Source of the DNA: Rhodospirillales bacterium
GTDB lineage: Bacteria > Pseudomonadota > Alphaproteobacteria > Reyranellales > Reyranellaceae
DNA: 64,000 nt
NCBI GenBank assembly: GCA_016185145.1
Contig: JACPOB010000072.1
Span: 39,560 to 103,559 of the forward strand
Direction of reading: 5' to 3'
Below are positions 52,711 through 62,546 of the stretch, piece by piece (position 1 is the first letter of the stretch; every line of letters begins with the position of its first letter). The notes under the pieces were generated by a model. It did no database searches. It was given only the letters and a program-made list of their open reading frames with translations, and was not told the origin of the DNA. The position numbers were made by a program, and so were the translations under genes.

Positions 52711-53232
52711 TCACTCCTTGAGCAGTATGGCCAGGGCCTGCTGGTAGGCTACTTCGGCGCGGGCCTTGAGCTCGGGCAAGGTGCAGCTGCCGATCGGGTG
52801 CTGGACCTTGGTGAAGGGATAGTCGGGTAGCCCCAGCACCCGCGCGATGTTCTTGGCCGTCACCTCGAAGGGTGTCGTGCAGATCACCACCGCCCGCTTG
52901 CCGAGCTGCTCGAAGGAGATGCCGTCGTGCAGACTGCACGTCGAGCAGGACCCTCAATCCCCGAGGCCGGTTATCAGGAAGTCGACCTCCGGCGCCACCT
53001 GCGTCAGCGTGTTGGCGGGCGCCGGCGCACTGGCGTTCCTCTTGGAGGCGAGCTTGACCACCGTGCAGCCGTGACGCTGCACGAAGAGCTGGGCGACCTC
53101 GTTCAGCATCTCCTCGGCGTTGAGCTTACCGTTCTCCAGGATGCCGATGCGCATGCCGTCGAGCTTGGCGAGCCTGGGCGCGCGTGTCCGCTTCTTCGTG
53201 GCCGTGGTCGAGGTGGGGGCGTAGAGCTGCAT
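52711..53232 (-). CDS. UGSC-family selenoprotein, in-frame TGA read as selenocysteine
   Basis: A 173-residue reading from ATG 53232 (GAGGAATCC upstream) to the TGA at 52711, if the TGA at 52954-52956 is decoded as selenocysteine. The sequence across it is ITGLGD-U-GSCSTCSLHDG, the motif that names the UGSC family, in which some members have Sec and others Cys. Both flanking halves are well conserved in style: MRIGILENGKLNAEEMLNEV before, and LGKRAVVICTTPFEVTAKNI after. A stem-loop of bacterial SECIS type lies just downstream of the TGA. It lies 107 bp after the partner gene, across a repeat. Conventional calling would split or truncate this gene. Confidence 0.85.
52922..52956 (-). promoter_or_regulatory. 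Candidate bacterial SECIS element
   Basis: On the minus strand, the TGA is followed after 11 bases by a stem GACGTGC/GCACGAC (one A-A mismatch) with a five-base loop AGTCT, at 19-23 bases from the TGA. Bacterial SECIS elements are expected to have an apical loop about 16-37 bases after UGA with a G in the first two loop positions; both hold here. The stem is also part of the protein-coding sequence. Confidence 0.75.
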
Positions 53233-53263
53233 GGCGGATTCCTCAAGTTGGTCTCATTCCCAT

Positions 53264-53374
53264 CATGCTCCTCTCCCCCTTGGGGGAGAGGTTGGGTGAG
53301 GGGGTGTTGCAGGAGGCAGTCTTCGAGTTGCCCCCTCACCTAGCCTCTCCCCCCAAGGGGGAGAGGAACATGAG
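53264..53374. repeat. Palindromic intergenic element, family H (CTCTCCCCCTTGGGGGAGAG type)
   Basis: Two self-complementary blocks, CTCTCCCCCTTGGGGGAGAG on the left and CTCTCCCCCCAAGGGGGAGA on the right, enclose GGTTGGGTGAGGGGGTG and CCCCCTCACCTAGCC. The right block encodes the C-terminus and stop of the partner gene. Confidence 0.9.
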
Positions 53375-54437
53375 CGCTGAGCGGGCGGATCGGGGCGTGC
53401 TGCATGATCGAGCCGCGACCGCGGCTCCATGACGGCAGAAAGCACGAATGGCCGCCGGCGTCGCCGCCGCCGAGCGTGATCAATATGTCGTTGGGCCCGA
53501 GGCCGCGATGAACGAAGCCCGCCTCGGTGAGCGCGTGGGCGCCCTCGCCGTGCTGCGCGTCGTACTCGCGATCACGGAACTTGCCGACGCCCTTCATGCC
53601 TTCGATGGAGCGCTTGGCGTGGGTGAACAGGAACTCCTGCGCCTGCCTCCGTGTCCAGCCGGCGCCGGCCACGATCTGCAGGTGCTCGGGCGCCAGGATC
53701 ACCACGCTCTGGCCGAGCGTGATGCAGCCGTAGTTGGCCATGGCGTCGGCCACCGAGCCCAGGACCTGTTCGGGCGTGTTGCCGCCATGGTTCTCGACAT
53801 TGCAGAAGCCACCGGCGGCATAGACCGTGACGCTGGAGACGCCCTCGGCATAGCCCTGCTCCTGGCAGAGCGGCGGCCAGGGATTGCCGCGGGTACGCTC
53901 GGCGATGCACAGGCTGTACTTGCCCGGGTTGCCTTGCGTGGATTTGTCGGAGATGCCGGGCAGCATCTGGAAGACATTACGCAGAATAAGGCGGGTCGCG
54001 CGGCCGATCGTGGCATTGGGCCGGTTGCCAGGGCCGAACAGGTTGACGTCGGAATTCATGCCGATCTCGTCGGCGATCGGGCCGCTCACCAGCACCAGCG
54101 GTGCGGAGCCGCCGGTGCTGGCGGTAGAGCCGTGGAAGTTGAACGGCTCGCGGTCCATGGCCTCGAAGGCCGCGACCAACACCGGAAAATACGACGGCAG
54201 GCAGCCCGCCATCACGGCGTTGACGGCGGCGGCATGCAGGGAGAGTTCGAGGCCGGTCGCCGGATGCCTGGCGATGACGGTCTCGGCCGGGCGATCGTCG
54301 GCAGCCAGCATCGCGTGCACACGATCGACCTGCGGCGGCACGACCGGCAGGCCGTCGGTCCAGCCCTGGTCATAGCAGTAGTCGATGGCGGCGAGCAGGT
54401 CGTCCGACACCTCGTGGATGCGGGCTGCTGCTGGCAT
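53340..54437 (-). CDS. Large partner protein of the UGSC locus
   Basis: A 365-residue protein, ATG 54437 with GGGGAGACC upstream. I do not know its function, but it is a conserved-looking soluble protein with motifs WTDGLPVVPPQVDRVHAMLA, NFHGSTASTGGSAPLVLVSG, GFCNVENHGGNTPEQVLGS and GGGDAGGHSCFLPSWSRGRG. It has several conserved-looking Cys residues. It lies immediately upstream of the UGSC selenoprotein gene on the same strand and is probably expressed and functionally linked with it. Its last nine residues, VPLPLGGRG, and the stop codon come from the family H repeat, so the natural C-terminus has been replaced or extended. Confidence 0.75.
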   Translation of the reverse strand: MPAAARIHEVSDDLLAAIDYCYDQGWTDGLPVVPPQVDRVHAMLAADDRPAETVIARHPATGLELSLHAAAVNAVMAGCLPSYFPVLVAAFEAMDREPFNFHGSTASTGGSAPLVLVSGPIADEIGMNSDVNLFGPGNRPNATIGRATRLILRNVFQMLPGISDKSTQGNPGKYSLCIAERTRGNPWPPLCQEQGYAEGVSSVTVYAAGGFCNVENHGGNTPEQVLGSVADAMANYGCITLGQSVVILAPEHLQIVAGAGWTRRQAQEFLFTHAKRSIEGMKGVGKFRDREYDAQHGEGAHALTEAGFVHRGLGPNDILITLGGGDAGGHSCFLPSWSRGRGSIMQHAPIRPLSAHVPLPLGGRG

Positions 54438-54474
54438 TGCGTGGTCTCCCCGTTGAGGCGACGAAATCCTAAGC

Positions 54475-54708
54475 GCTGGGGGCGCGCCACTCCAGTGGCG
54501 CTTCATCGAGAACCGAACAACCCGATAACCTCATCCTGAGGAGCGCCCGCAGGGCGCGTCTCGAAGGATGGGCAACACCACTGATGCCCACCCTTCGAGA
54601 CGCCACGCTTCGCGTGGCTCCTCAGGGTGAGGTAGTGGTTGGGGCAAGCGCCCTATGACGCGCCACTTACGGCGGAGTTTACTCCGCCTCTAGTGGCGCG
54701 CCCCCAGC
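54475..54708. repeat. Nested palindromic elements: family A inside family F
   Basis: The outer family F arms are GCTGGGGGCGCGCCACTCCA (from 54475) and TAGTGGCGCGCCCCCAGC (to 54708). A full family A element (CCTCATCCTGAGGAGCGCCC ... CCTCAGGGTGAGG) sits at 54529-54632. A further small hairpin, GGCGGAGTTTACTCCGCC, is in the right arm at 54671-54688. The element lies between pcm and the UGSC locus. Confidence 0.92.
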
Positions 54709-54713
54709 AAAGA

Positions 54714-55361
54714 CTAGCCCTGCCCCAGCACCGGCAGGGCGCCGGCCACCAGCGGAACGAACCGCACCGGCATCAGCGTATCGCGCTGCAGACCGCTTTC
54801 GCTCTTGACGATGCGCTCGACCACCTGGGCCGTCGGATCGCGGCCGACGGGCACGATCAGGATGCCGCCCAGGGCGAGCTGGTCGATCAGCGCCTGCGGG
54901 CGCTCCTCGGCGGCGGCAGTGACGATGATGCGGTCGAACGGCGCCTGGCCTGCCCAGCCCCTGGTGCCGTCGCCGACGTCGAACACGACGTTGTAGATGC
55001 CGAGATTGATCAGAAGCTTCTCGGCTTCGCGCGACAACGGCTTGAAGCGCTCCATGGAGTAGACGCGGCGCGCCAGCTTGGCGAGCACAGCGGCCTGGTA
55101 GCCCGAGCCGGTGCCGATCTCGAGCACCTTCATGCGCGGGCCGACGTTCAGAGCCTCGGTCATGGCGGCGACCACCAATGGCTGGCTGATGGTCTGGCCG
55201 AAGGCGATGGGGAGCGCGGTGTTCTCCCAGGCGCGCTCGGCGAAGGCCGGGGTGACGAAGCGCTCGCGGTCGACGGCGGCAATGGCGGCAAGCACCCGCT
55301 CGTCCGAAATCCCTGACTGCCGCAATTCGGCGATCAGGCGCTGCATGGCCGGGGCGTTCAC
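54714..55361 (-). CDS. pcm: Protein-L-isoaspartate O-methyltransferase
   Basis: A 215-residue SAM-dependent enzyme that methylates isoaspartyl residues to start repair of aged proteins. The PIMT pattern is QTISQPLVVAAMTEALNVGP and the SAM motif VLEIGTGSGYQAAVLAKLAR, then GWAGQAPFDRIIVTAAAEER. The start is GTG 55361, preceded by AGAGGGGCC. It lies 12 bp after surE, as in many proteobacteria. The following nlpD of the classic order is displaced by about 2 kb. Confidence 0.95.
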   Translation of the reverse strand: MNAPAMQRLIAELRQSGISDERVLAAIAAVDRERFVTPAFAERAWENTALPIAFGQTISQPLVVAAMTEALNVGPRMKVLEIGTGSGYQAAVLAKLARRVYSMERFKPLSREAEKLLINLGIYNVVFDVGDGTRGWAGQAPFDRIIVTAAAEERPQALIDQLALGGILIVPVGRDPTAQVVERIVKSESGLQRDTLMPVRFVPLVAGALPVLGQG

Positions 55362-55373
55362 GGCCGGCCCCTC

Positions 55374-56156
55374 TCAGCCCTTGGCGAAGTGCGCCGCGAG
55401 CTTGCGGCGCGTCGCCTCGTGGGTGAGGTCGAGATGCAGCGGCGTCACCGACACGTAGCCCGAGCGCACCGAAGTGAGGTCGCTTTCGTCGTCGTGCTCG
55501 TGCGCGCCCGGCGCATAGGCGATCCAGTAGTAGGTGCCGCCGCGCGGATCGGTGCGCTCGACGATGTGGCCGCCGAAGCCACGCACGCCCTGGCGCGTCA
55601 CGCGCACGCCCTTGACGGCCGACGGGACAACGTCGGGGAAGTTGACGTTGACGAGGACGTTGCGCGGTATCTCCATGTCCAGGACGCGGCGGGCCACGTC
55701 GGCGCCGAACTGCGTGGCGGTGTCCCACTTCACCGGATGGGGATGGGTGTAGGTCTGGCTGAACGCGATCGAGGGGATGCCGAGCAGGCAGCCTTCCATG
55801 GCGCCGGCGATGGTGCCCGAGTAGGTGACGTCGTCGGACATGTTGCCGCCGCGGTTGACGCCGGAGAGCACGATGTCGGGCTTGTGGTCCTTGAGCAGGT
55901 GCTTGACGGCGAACAGAACGCAGTCGGTCGGCGTGCCTTCCAGCGCGTACTTGGTCTCGCTGAGCTGGCGGGCGCGCACCGGATGGGTGAGCGACAGCGA
56001 ATGGCCCGCGCCGCTCTGGTTGTGCTCGGGCGAGACCACCCAGACGTCGTTGGAGAGCTGGGTGGCGATGTCGATCATCGCCTCCAGGCCGGGCGCATTG
56101 ATGCCGTCGTCGTTGGTGACGAGGATGCGCTTGCGCGCGATGTCCTGCGGCGTCAC
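55374..56156 (-). CDS. surE: 5'/3'-nucleotidase SurE
   Basis: A 260-residue metal-dependent nucleoside 5'/3'-monophosphatase. The metal and phosphate site is [18 protein letters not shown] (Asp16-Asp17), with Ser and Asn in [17 protein letters not shown] and the SGVNRGGN loop. The start is the GTG at 56156, which overlaps the serS stop (GTGA), so surE is translationally coupled to serS. The larger open frame to 56672 is antisense-type shadow. The role is stress-related nucleotide salvage with pcm. Confidence 0.95.
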   Translation of the reverse strand: MTPQDIARKRILVTNDDGINAPGLEAMIDIATQLSNDVWVVSPEHNQSGAGHSLSLTHPVRARQLSETKYALEGTPTDCVLFAVKHLLKDHKPDIVLSGVNRGGNMSDDVTYSGTIAGAMEGCLLGIPSIAFSQTYTHPHPVKWDTATQFGADVARRVLDMEIPRNVLVNVNFPDVVPSAVKGVRVTRQGVRGFGGHIVERTDPRGGTYYWIAYAPGAHEHDDESDLTSVRSGYVSVTPLHLDLTHEATRRKLAAHFAKG

Positions 56157-57445
56157 TTGCGCTTCGCCGCAGGTGCCGGCAGCGCGGTGAGGCCGCCCAT
56201 GTAGGGCCGCAGCGTCTCTGGAATCGTCACCGAACCGTCCTCGTTTTGATAGTTCTCCAGGATCGCGATCAGGGTGCGGCCGACCGCCAGGCCCGAACCG
56301 TTCAGGGTGTGCACGAAGCGCGTTCCCTTGCCTTCCTTGGGCCGGAAGCGCGCGTTCATGCGGCGCGCCTGGTACTCGCCGCAGTTCGAGCAGCTGGAGA
56401 TCTCGCGATAGGCGTTCTGCCCGGGCAGCCAGACTTCTATGTCGAAGGTCTTGCGCGAGGCCGCCCCCATGTCGCCGCCGCACAGCACGATGGTGCGGAA
56501 CGGGATCTCCAGACGCTTCAGGACTTCTTCCGCTCGGCCGGTCATCCGCTGGTGCTCGGCGTCCGACTGTTCGGGCGTGGTGATGCTCACCAGCTCGACC
56601 TTGGGGAACTGGTGCTGGCGGATCATGCCGCGCGTGTCCTTGCCGGCCGAGCCCGCTTCGGAGCGGAAGCACGGCGTGAAGGCGGTGAAGCGCAGCGGCA
56701 GGTCCTTCTCGTCGAGGATGGTGTCGTTCACCAGGTTGGTGAGCGGCACCTCGGCGGTCGGCACCAGCCAGAAGCCGTTGTCGGTATGGAACATGTCCTC
56801 GGCGAACTTGGGCAACTGGCCGACACCGTAGGCGGCGTTGTCGCGCACCAGGAGCGGCGGATTGACCTCGGTGTAGCCGCCCTCTTCCGACGTGTGCAGG
56901 TCGAGCATGAACTGCGCGATGGCGCGCTCCAACCGGGCGAGATGCTTCTTCAGGAACACGAAACGCGCGCCGGAGATCTTGCTCGCGGCGGCGAAGTCCA
57001 TCTCGCCGGTCGCCTCGCCCAGCGCCACGTGGTCCTTGGGCTGGAACGGGAAGTTGCGCTGGCTGCCGATGCGGCGGATTTCCACGTTGCCGGTCTCGTC
57101 CGTGCCGTCGGGCACGTCGTCGAACGGCAGGTTGGGCAGCACCTCCAGGCGATGCGTCAGCTCCTCGTCGAGACGGGCGGCCTCGGCCTCACCCTTCTTC
57201 AGGGTGGCCTCGAGGGAAGCGACCTCGGCCATCAGGGCGTCGGCCGGCTCGCCCTTGCCCTTGGCGATGCCGATCTGGCGGCTGAGCGCCTTGCGCTGGG
57301 CCTGCGCCGCCTCGCTCTCGGAGATGGCGGCGCGGCGGCGCTTGTCGATCTCGAGCAGCTCGGCCGACAGCGGCGTCAGGTTGCGCTTCTTCAGGCCGGC
57401 GTCGAACGCAGCGGGATTCTCCCGGATGAAACGGATGTCGTGCAT
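56153..57445 (-). CDS. serS: Seryl-tRNA synthetase
   Basis: A 430-residue class II synthetase. The N-terminal helical arm, about residues 25-110, is rich in charged residues and reaches the tRNA long variable arm. Motif 2 is [20 protein letters not shown] and motif 3 is [20 protein letters not shown], preceded by the [10 protein letters not shown] loop. It is an essential housekeeping gene, full-length. Between it and tatC lies a family E element. Confidence 0.97.
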   Translation of the reverse strand: MHDIRFIRENPAAFDAGLKKRNLTPLSAELLEIDKRRRAAISESEAAQAQRKALSRQIGIAKGKGEPADALMAEVASLEATLKKGEAEAARLDEELTHRLEVLPNLPFDDVPDGTDETGNVEIRRIGSQRNFPFQPKDHVALGEATGEMDFAAASKISGARFVFLKKHLARLERAIAQFMLDLHTSEEGGYTEVNPPLLVRDNAAYGVGQLPKFAEDMFHTDNGFWLVPTAEVPLTNLVNDTILDEKDLPLRFTAFTPCFRSEAGSAGKDTRGMIRQHQFPKVELVSITTPEQSDAEHQRMTGRAEEVLKRLEIPFRTIVLCGGDMGAASRKTFDIEVWLPGQNAYREISSCSNCGEYQARRMNARFRPKEGKGTRFVHTLNGSGLAVGRTLIAILENYQNEDGSVTIPETLRPYMGGLTALPAPAAKRK

Positions 57446-57466
57446 GGGCTACAGCGCAGTTCCTGA

Positions 57467-57540
57467 CTCATGGTTTTCCGGACCGCGCGCTTCCAGCGCG
57501 CTCATGAGCGCGCTGAAAGCGCGCGGTCCGGAAGAGGATG
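57467..57540. repeat. Palindromic intergenic element, family E, between tatC and serS
   Basis: CTCATGGTTTTCCGGACCGC and GCGCGCGGTCCGGAAGAGGAT flank an inner palindrome, CCAGCGCGCTCATGAGCGCGCTG (20-base core at 57494-57514). It forms a long hairpin in the tatC-serS intergenic transcript. Confidence 0.9.
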
Positions 57541-57558
57541 AAAGAAGATCGGTCATGA

Positions 57559-58404
57559 TCAGCTACCGGCTGCGTCGCCCTTGTTCTCGGCTTCCTCGGC
57601 CTTCTTGTCCTCTTCGTCGCGCTTCTTCTCGATCCAGCGGCCGATCAGGATGCTGATCTCGTAGAAGGCGATCAGCGGCGTGGCGAGAGCCAGCTGGCTC
57701 ACGACGTCGGGCGGCGTCAGGACCGCGGCGACGATGAAGGCGACGACGATGGCGTAGCGCCGTTTGGCCCGCAGCGCGTCGGTGCTGACGATGCCGACAC
57801 GCACCAGCAGGGTCAGCAGCACCGGCACCTCGAAGGCGAAGCCGAAGGCGAAGACGAGCTGCAGGACGCGCTCGAGATAGTCCGACGAGCGCAGCGTCTT
57901 TTCGATGTCGGGCGGCACGTACTGCGTCAGCATGAAGTTGATCACGTACGGCATGACGACGTAGTACATCGCCAGGCAGCCGAGATAGAACATGAACGGC
58001 GTGGCGATCAGGAAGGGCATGAACGCCTTCTTCTCGTGCCGGTAGAGGCCAGGCGCCACGAACAGCCAGATCTGCACCGCGATCAGCGGGAAACCCACGA
58101 TCAGCGACACCATCGCCGAGAGCTTCACCGTGACGAAGAAGAACTCGAAGATGTCGAGGACGACGACCTTGTAGCCGTCCTGCGTCGCCGGCTGGATCAG
58201 GAACGAGAAGATCGGCTTGGCGAAGTAGAAGGTGATGAAGAACACCAGCATGAAGCCGACGAGCGCATAGATCAGGCGCTTGCGCAGCTCGATCAGGTGA
58301 TCGAGCAGCGGCATCGGCTTGTCGTCTTCTGGTCCGTCGTGAACTTGGGTCAAGGGAGGTCTTCGCACCGTCGGTGCCGCGTTATGCCGCCCTTTGGCAG
58401 GCAA
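57559..58404 (-). CDS. tatC: Sec-independent protein translocase TatC
   Basis: The core twin-arginine translocase subunit, six membrane helices, which recognises Tat signal peptides with TatB. The signature MPLLDHLIELRKRLIYALVG is present, then the large loop ending FGFAFEVPVLLTLLVRVGIV and YAIVVAFIVAAVLTPPDVVS. The start is uncertain: TTG 58404 opens the frame, TTG 58353 and ATG 58314 are also possible, and none has a good Shine-Dalgarno. The charged C-terminal tail (EKKRDEEDKKAEEAENKGDA) is typical of alphaproteobacterial TatC. A family H-like repeat separates it from tatB. Confidence 0.95.
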   Translation of the reverse strand: MPAKGRHNAAPTVRRPPLTQVHDGPEDDKPMPLLDHLIELRKRLIYALVGFMLVFFITFYFAKPIFSFLIQPATQDGYKVVVLDIFEFFFVTVKLSAMVSLIVGFPLIAVQIWLFVAPGLYRHEKKAFMPFLIATPFMFYLGCLAMYYVVMPYVINFMLTQYVPPDIEKTLRSSDYLERVLQLVFAFGFAFEVPVLLTLLVRVGIVSTDALRAKRRYAIVVAFIVAAVLTPPDVVSQLALATPLIAFYEISILIGRWIEKKRDEEDKKAEEAENKGDAAGS

Positions 58405-58433
58405 TTCAAAGCGCTAATTGGGGCCGATCCTTC

Positions 58434-58577
58434 ACCTCCCCCGTCACACGGGGGAGGCAGGGAGGGGGAAAGCACCAGTCGTGGTACGCGCCGAGATAAG
58501 ATCATGAAGTCAAAATTTTCGAGATCGCCGTTGAAGCATGCCCCCTCCCTACCCTCCCCCGTATGACGGGGGAGGAA
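58434..58577. repeat. Long palindromic intergenic element between tatB and tatC
   Basis: CACCTCCCCCGTCACACGGG, then GGAGGCAGGGAGGGGGAAAGC on the left (about 58434-58470), faces GCCCCCTCCCTACCCTCCCC and GTATGACGGGGGAGG on the right. An AT-rich centre of about 60 bp lies between. It resembles family G/H elements. Confidence 0.85.
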
Positions 58578-58584
58578 ACAAGAG

Positions 58585-59076
58585 TCAGCCAGCCGCAGCG
58601 GCCTTGGCCGGCTTCTCTTCCTGTGCAGGAGGCGACGATTCAGCGACCGTCGAAGGCGCCGGCTCGGGTAGCGGCTCGGGCAGCGGTTCGCTGGCGATGG
58701 ACGCCGGCTGCGCCTCGGCCGCGATCTGCGGCGTGGATTCGGGTTCGGCCAGCGGATTGTCGAAGGAAGTCTTGGCCTCGGCTATGGCCTTCTCGCCCTC
58801 GGCCATGCCTTCCTGGATGGCGCTCTTGATCTGCTTGGTGGGATCGAGCGACTGCAGGTCCAGCCCCGACGCTCCCTCCAGCTGCTTCTTGACCTCGTCG
58901 AGCTCGGACTGGCGTACCATTTCGTCGACATGGCCGCGGAACTCCGAGGCCATGCCGCGCATCTGGGCCATCCATTTGCCCCAGCTGCGCAACATGCCCG
59001 GCAGCTCCTTGGGCCCGATCACGACCAGTGCGACGATCGCGATGACCAGAAGCTCGGGACTGTCGATACCAAACAT
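58585..59076 (-). CDS. tatB: Sec-independent protein translocase TatB
   Basis: A 163-residue single-pass protein. The membrane helix near the N-terminus (SPELLVIAIVALVVIGPKEL) is followed by the Pro-hinge PGMLRSWGKWMAQMRGMASE and a long amphipathic helix. The C-terminal third is an Ala/Pro/Glu-rich disordered tail, with four repeats of the EPLPEP type. It forms the substrate receptor with TatC. Confidence 0.95.
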   Translation of the reverse strand: MFGIDSPELLVIAIVALVVIGPKELPGMLRSWGKWMAQMRGMASEFRGHVDEMVRQSELDEVKKQLEGASGLDLQSLDPTKQIKSAIQEGMAEGEKAIAEAKTSFDNPLAEPESTPQIAAEAQPASIASEPLPEPLPEPAPSTVAESSPPAQEEKPAKAAAAG

Positions 59077-59114
59077 CGGCTAGGCCTTGACGCGAACCGA
59101 CGCGACCGCCGGTA

Positions 59115-59384
59115 CTAGACCTTGGCGGCGCTGTCCTGGTGGACCTGGCTGCCGCCCGGCGGCGTGGTGGTGGCCTGGGCCGAGATCGGCTTGGCGGCGT
59201 CGCCCGGCTGGCCCGCAGTCTGGGCCGGCGGCGTCTCTTCACCCTGGCCGCCCACGCCCTTCTTGAAGGCAGACAGGCCCTTGCCGAAGTCGCCCATGAG
59301 CGACGAGATCTTGCCGCGACCGCCGAACAGCAGCAGCACGACGGCCAGCACGATTAGCCAGTGCCATACGCTGAGGCTACCCAT
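59115..59384 (-). CDS. tatA: Sec-independent protein translocase TatA
   Basis: An 89-residue protein with an N-terminal membrane helix ([20 protein letters not shown]). The amphipathic helix [20 protein letters not shown] follows, with the conserved FG-K pattern. A flexible Gln/Ala/Pro-rich tail ends it. It oligomerises to form the translocation pore. It leads tatABC, 108 bp after scpB. Confidence 0.95.
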   Translation of the reverse strand: MGSLSVWHWLIVLAVVLLLFGGRGKISSLMGDFGKGLSAFKKGVGGQGEETPPAQTAGQPGDAAKPISAQATTTPPGGSQVHQDSAAKV

Positions 59385-59492
59385 ATCCCAATGCTCCCAA
59401 ATCGTTTGCGATCGGCGTGACGCTGATTATGGCATCCCGCCGGAAGGCCCGGCAACAAGTCGAATAAGGCTCTTTGTGGGCCTCGATGGCCG

Positions 59493-60658
<1,166 letters not shown>

Positions 60659-60662
<4 letters not shown>

Positions 60663-61462
60663 CGTTGCTCGGTACGTTTACGCAAATAGATGGGGCCGAA
60701 GCGCTCGGTCTGGCGCAGCTCGAGCTGGCCATCCTTGGCAAGCTGCAGGCCCGCGACGAAGGTCGAGGCCATCGCCGAGCGGCGCTTGGTCGGATCGGTG
60801 AGGCCTGCCGGCAGGAAGGCTTCGAGCGTCTGCCAGTCGATGGCGATGCCCAGCATGCGGCCCAGCCGCTCGGCCGCTTCCTCGACCGAGAAGAACTGCA
60901 TCGGCTGGATCTGATAGGTGTCGGCGTCCTTGGGCCGCACCTGGTGGCCGTAAGCCGCCAGCAAGTCGTAGAGCTTCACGTCCCACACGGCTCGGCGCAC
61001 GACGACCACGCCCTCGGGCTGCCCGCGGGAGAAGATGTCCTTGCCGAGCTGCGGACGGGCCATCAGGCGCACGCCCGCCTCCTGCATGGCCTCGAGGCGA
61101 CGCAGCTGCCATTGCAGGGCGTCGGCCATCTCCTGGCCCGACGGCTCCTCACCGGCCGGCGGCTCGGGCAGCAGCAGGCGCGACTTCAGGTAGGCGAGCC
61201 AGGCCGCCATGACGAGATAGTCGGCGGCGAGTTCCAGCCGCATCCGGCGGGCCTGGGCCACATGGGCGAGGTACTGGTCGACCAGGGCCACCATGGAGAT
61301 GCGGCGCAGATCGACCTTCTGGTCGCGCGCCAGGCTGAGCAGCAGGTCGAGCGGGCCCTCGAAGCCCTCCAGATTGACGATCAGCTCACCCTCGCCCGGC
61401 GCGATCACGTCGGGACCGGCGGCGGCGAAATTGTCGTTGGGAGGGCTTTGAGCGTCACTCAT
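60659..61462 (-). CDS. scpA: Segregation and condensation protein A
   Basis: The kleisin subunit that bridges SMC heads. The family start is LIVNLEGFEGPLDLLLSLAR, then KVDLRRISMVALVDQYLAHV. The middle is MAAWLAYLKSRLLLPEPPAG, and the C-terminal winged helix holds STFVAGLQLAKDGQLELRQT. ATG 61462 is chosen, giving 267 residues, the normal length; the open frame extends to 61567 without support. It is upstream of scpB with overlapping ends. Confidence 0.93.
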
Positions 61463-61517
61463 GTGAGACCCGTTTATGCCATCGATGCCGGGCACCGCCA
61501 CAGGATTTGACCCCGCC

Positions 61518-62546
61518 TTATCCCCATTCCCCCAACATGGTTGCGAGGTTCCGGGCGGCGTCGGCAAGACCTGCCTTGCCGGCCGGATCGCGATGGCGGG
61601 CGAGCAATGAACGGCCGGCAGCGAACCGGGCTGCTGCTTTTTCGGTCATGGCGCCGGTGCGGGCCGCGATCGCCGTCATCTCGGCCATACTGCCGTTGCA
61701 GTGCAGGGCGATGTCGCAGCCCGCCGCCAGCGAGCGTTCGGCACGCTCCGCCAGCGAGCCGCCCAGCGCCTGCATCGAAAGGTCGTCGGACAACAGCAGG
61801 CCATCGAAGCCGATATGGTCGCGGATGATCTCCTTCACGCCCCGTGCCGATACCGTGATGGCGGCCGAGGGATCGATGGCGTCGAACAGCAGATGGCCGG
61901 TCATGGCCCAGGGCAGGTCGGCCAGAAGCTTGAAGGGCAGGAAGTCGGTACGCTCCAGCTCGGCGCGCGAGGCTGTCACGCGCGGCAGCGATTCGTGACT
62001 GTCGACGGTGGCGCGGCCGTGGCCGGGGATATGCTTGATCACCGGCATGACGCCCTCGGCCAAGAGGCCTTCCGCGACGGCGCGACCGAGGGCCGCGACC
62101 GGCTCGGGCCGGTCGGCATAGGCGCGATCGCCGATCACGGCGTGGGTCTCGGGGAAGGCGATGTCGAGGACGGGCAGGCAGTCGACGTCGACGCCGATCG
62201 AGGCGACGTCGGCCGCGAGCAGGCGCGAGTTCAGGCGGGCCGCCTCCAGCCCGCGCTCGGGATCGCAGGCATAGAGCTCGCCGAAGACGCGCGCCGGCGG
62301 CGCCTTGCGCCACTGCGGCGGACGCAGTCGCGCGACACGACCGCCCTCCTGGTCGATCAGGACCGGCGCATCGGCGCGCGCCACCGACGCGCGCAGCTCG
62401 TCGACCAGCCGATGCGTGCGCTCGGGCGTATCGACATTGCGCGCGAACAGGATGAAGCCCAGCGGATCGGCATCCCGAAAGAACGCGCGCTCGTCGGGGG
62501 TGAGGTCAGGGCCGGCGCAGCCGAAGATGACGGCTCTGGCGGTCAT
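61518..62546 (-). CDS. nagZ: Beta-N-acetylhexosaminidase NagZ (GH3)
   Basis: A 342-residue cytoplasmic GH3 enzyme that removes GlcNAc from anhydro-muropeptides in cell-wall recycling. The GH3 pattern is PVLIDQEGGRVARLRPPQWR, the general acid loop KHIPGHGRATVDSHESLP with its His/Asp pair, and the nucleophile Asp in GFDGLLLSDDLSMQAL. ATG 62546 is chosen because the extension to 62591 is repeat sequence. GGAAG from the neighbouring repeat is nine bases before it. Confidence 0.93.
   Translation of the reverse strand: MTARAVIFGCAGPDLTPDERAFFRDADPLGFILFARNVDTPERTHRLVDELRASVARADAPVLIDQEGGRVARLRPPQWRKAPPARVFGELYACDPERGLEAARLNSRLLAADVASIGVDVDCLPVLDIAFPETHAVIGDRAYADRPEPVAALGRAVAEGLLAEGVMPVIKHIPGHGRATVDSHESLPRVTASRAELERTDFLPFKLLADLPWAMTGHLLFDAIDPSAAITVSARGVKEIIRDHIGFDGLLLSDDLSMQALGGSLAERAERSLAAGCDIALHCNGSMAEMTAIAARTGAMTEKAAARFAAGRSLLARHRDPAGKAGLADAARNLATMLGEWG

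Noticed and set aside
52954..52956. TGA in the UGSC gene as an ordinary nonsense mutation (pseudogene)
   Set aside because: The codon coincides with the single Sec position of the family, sequence quality continues on both sides, and a SECIS-like hairpin follows; Sec decoding is the better explanation.
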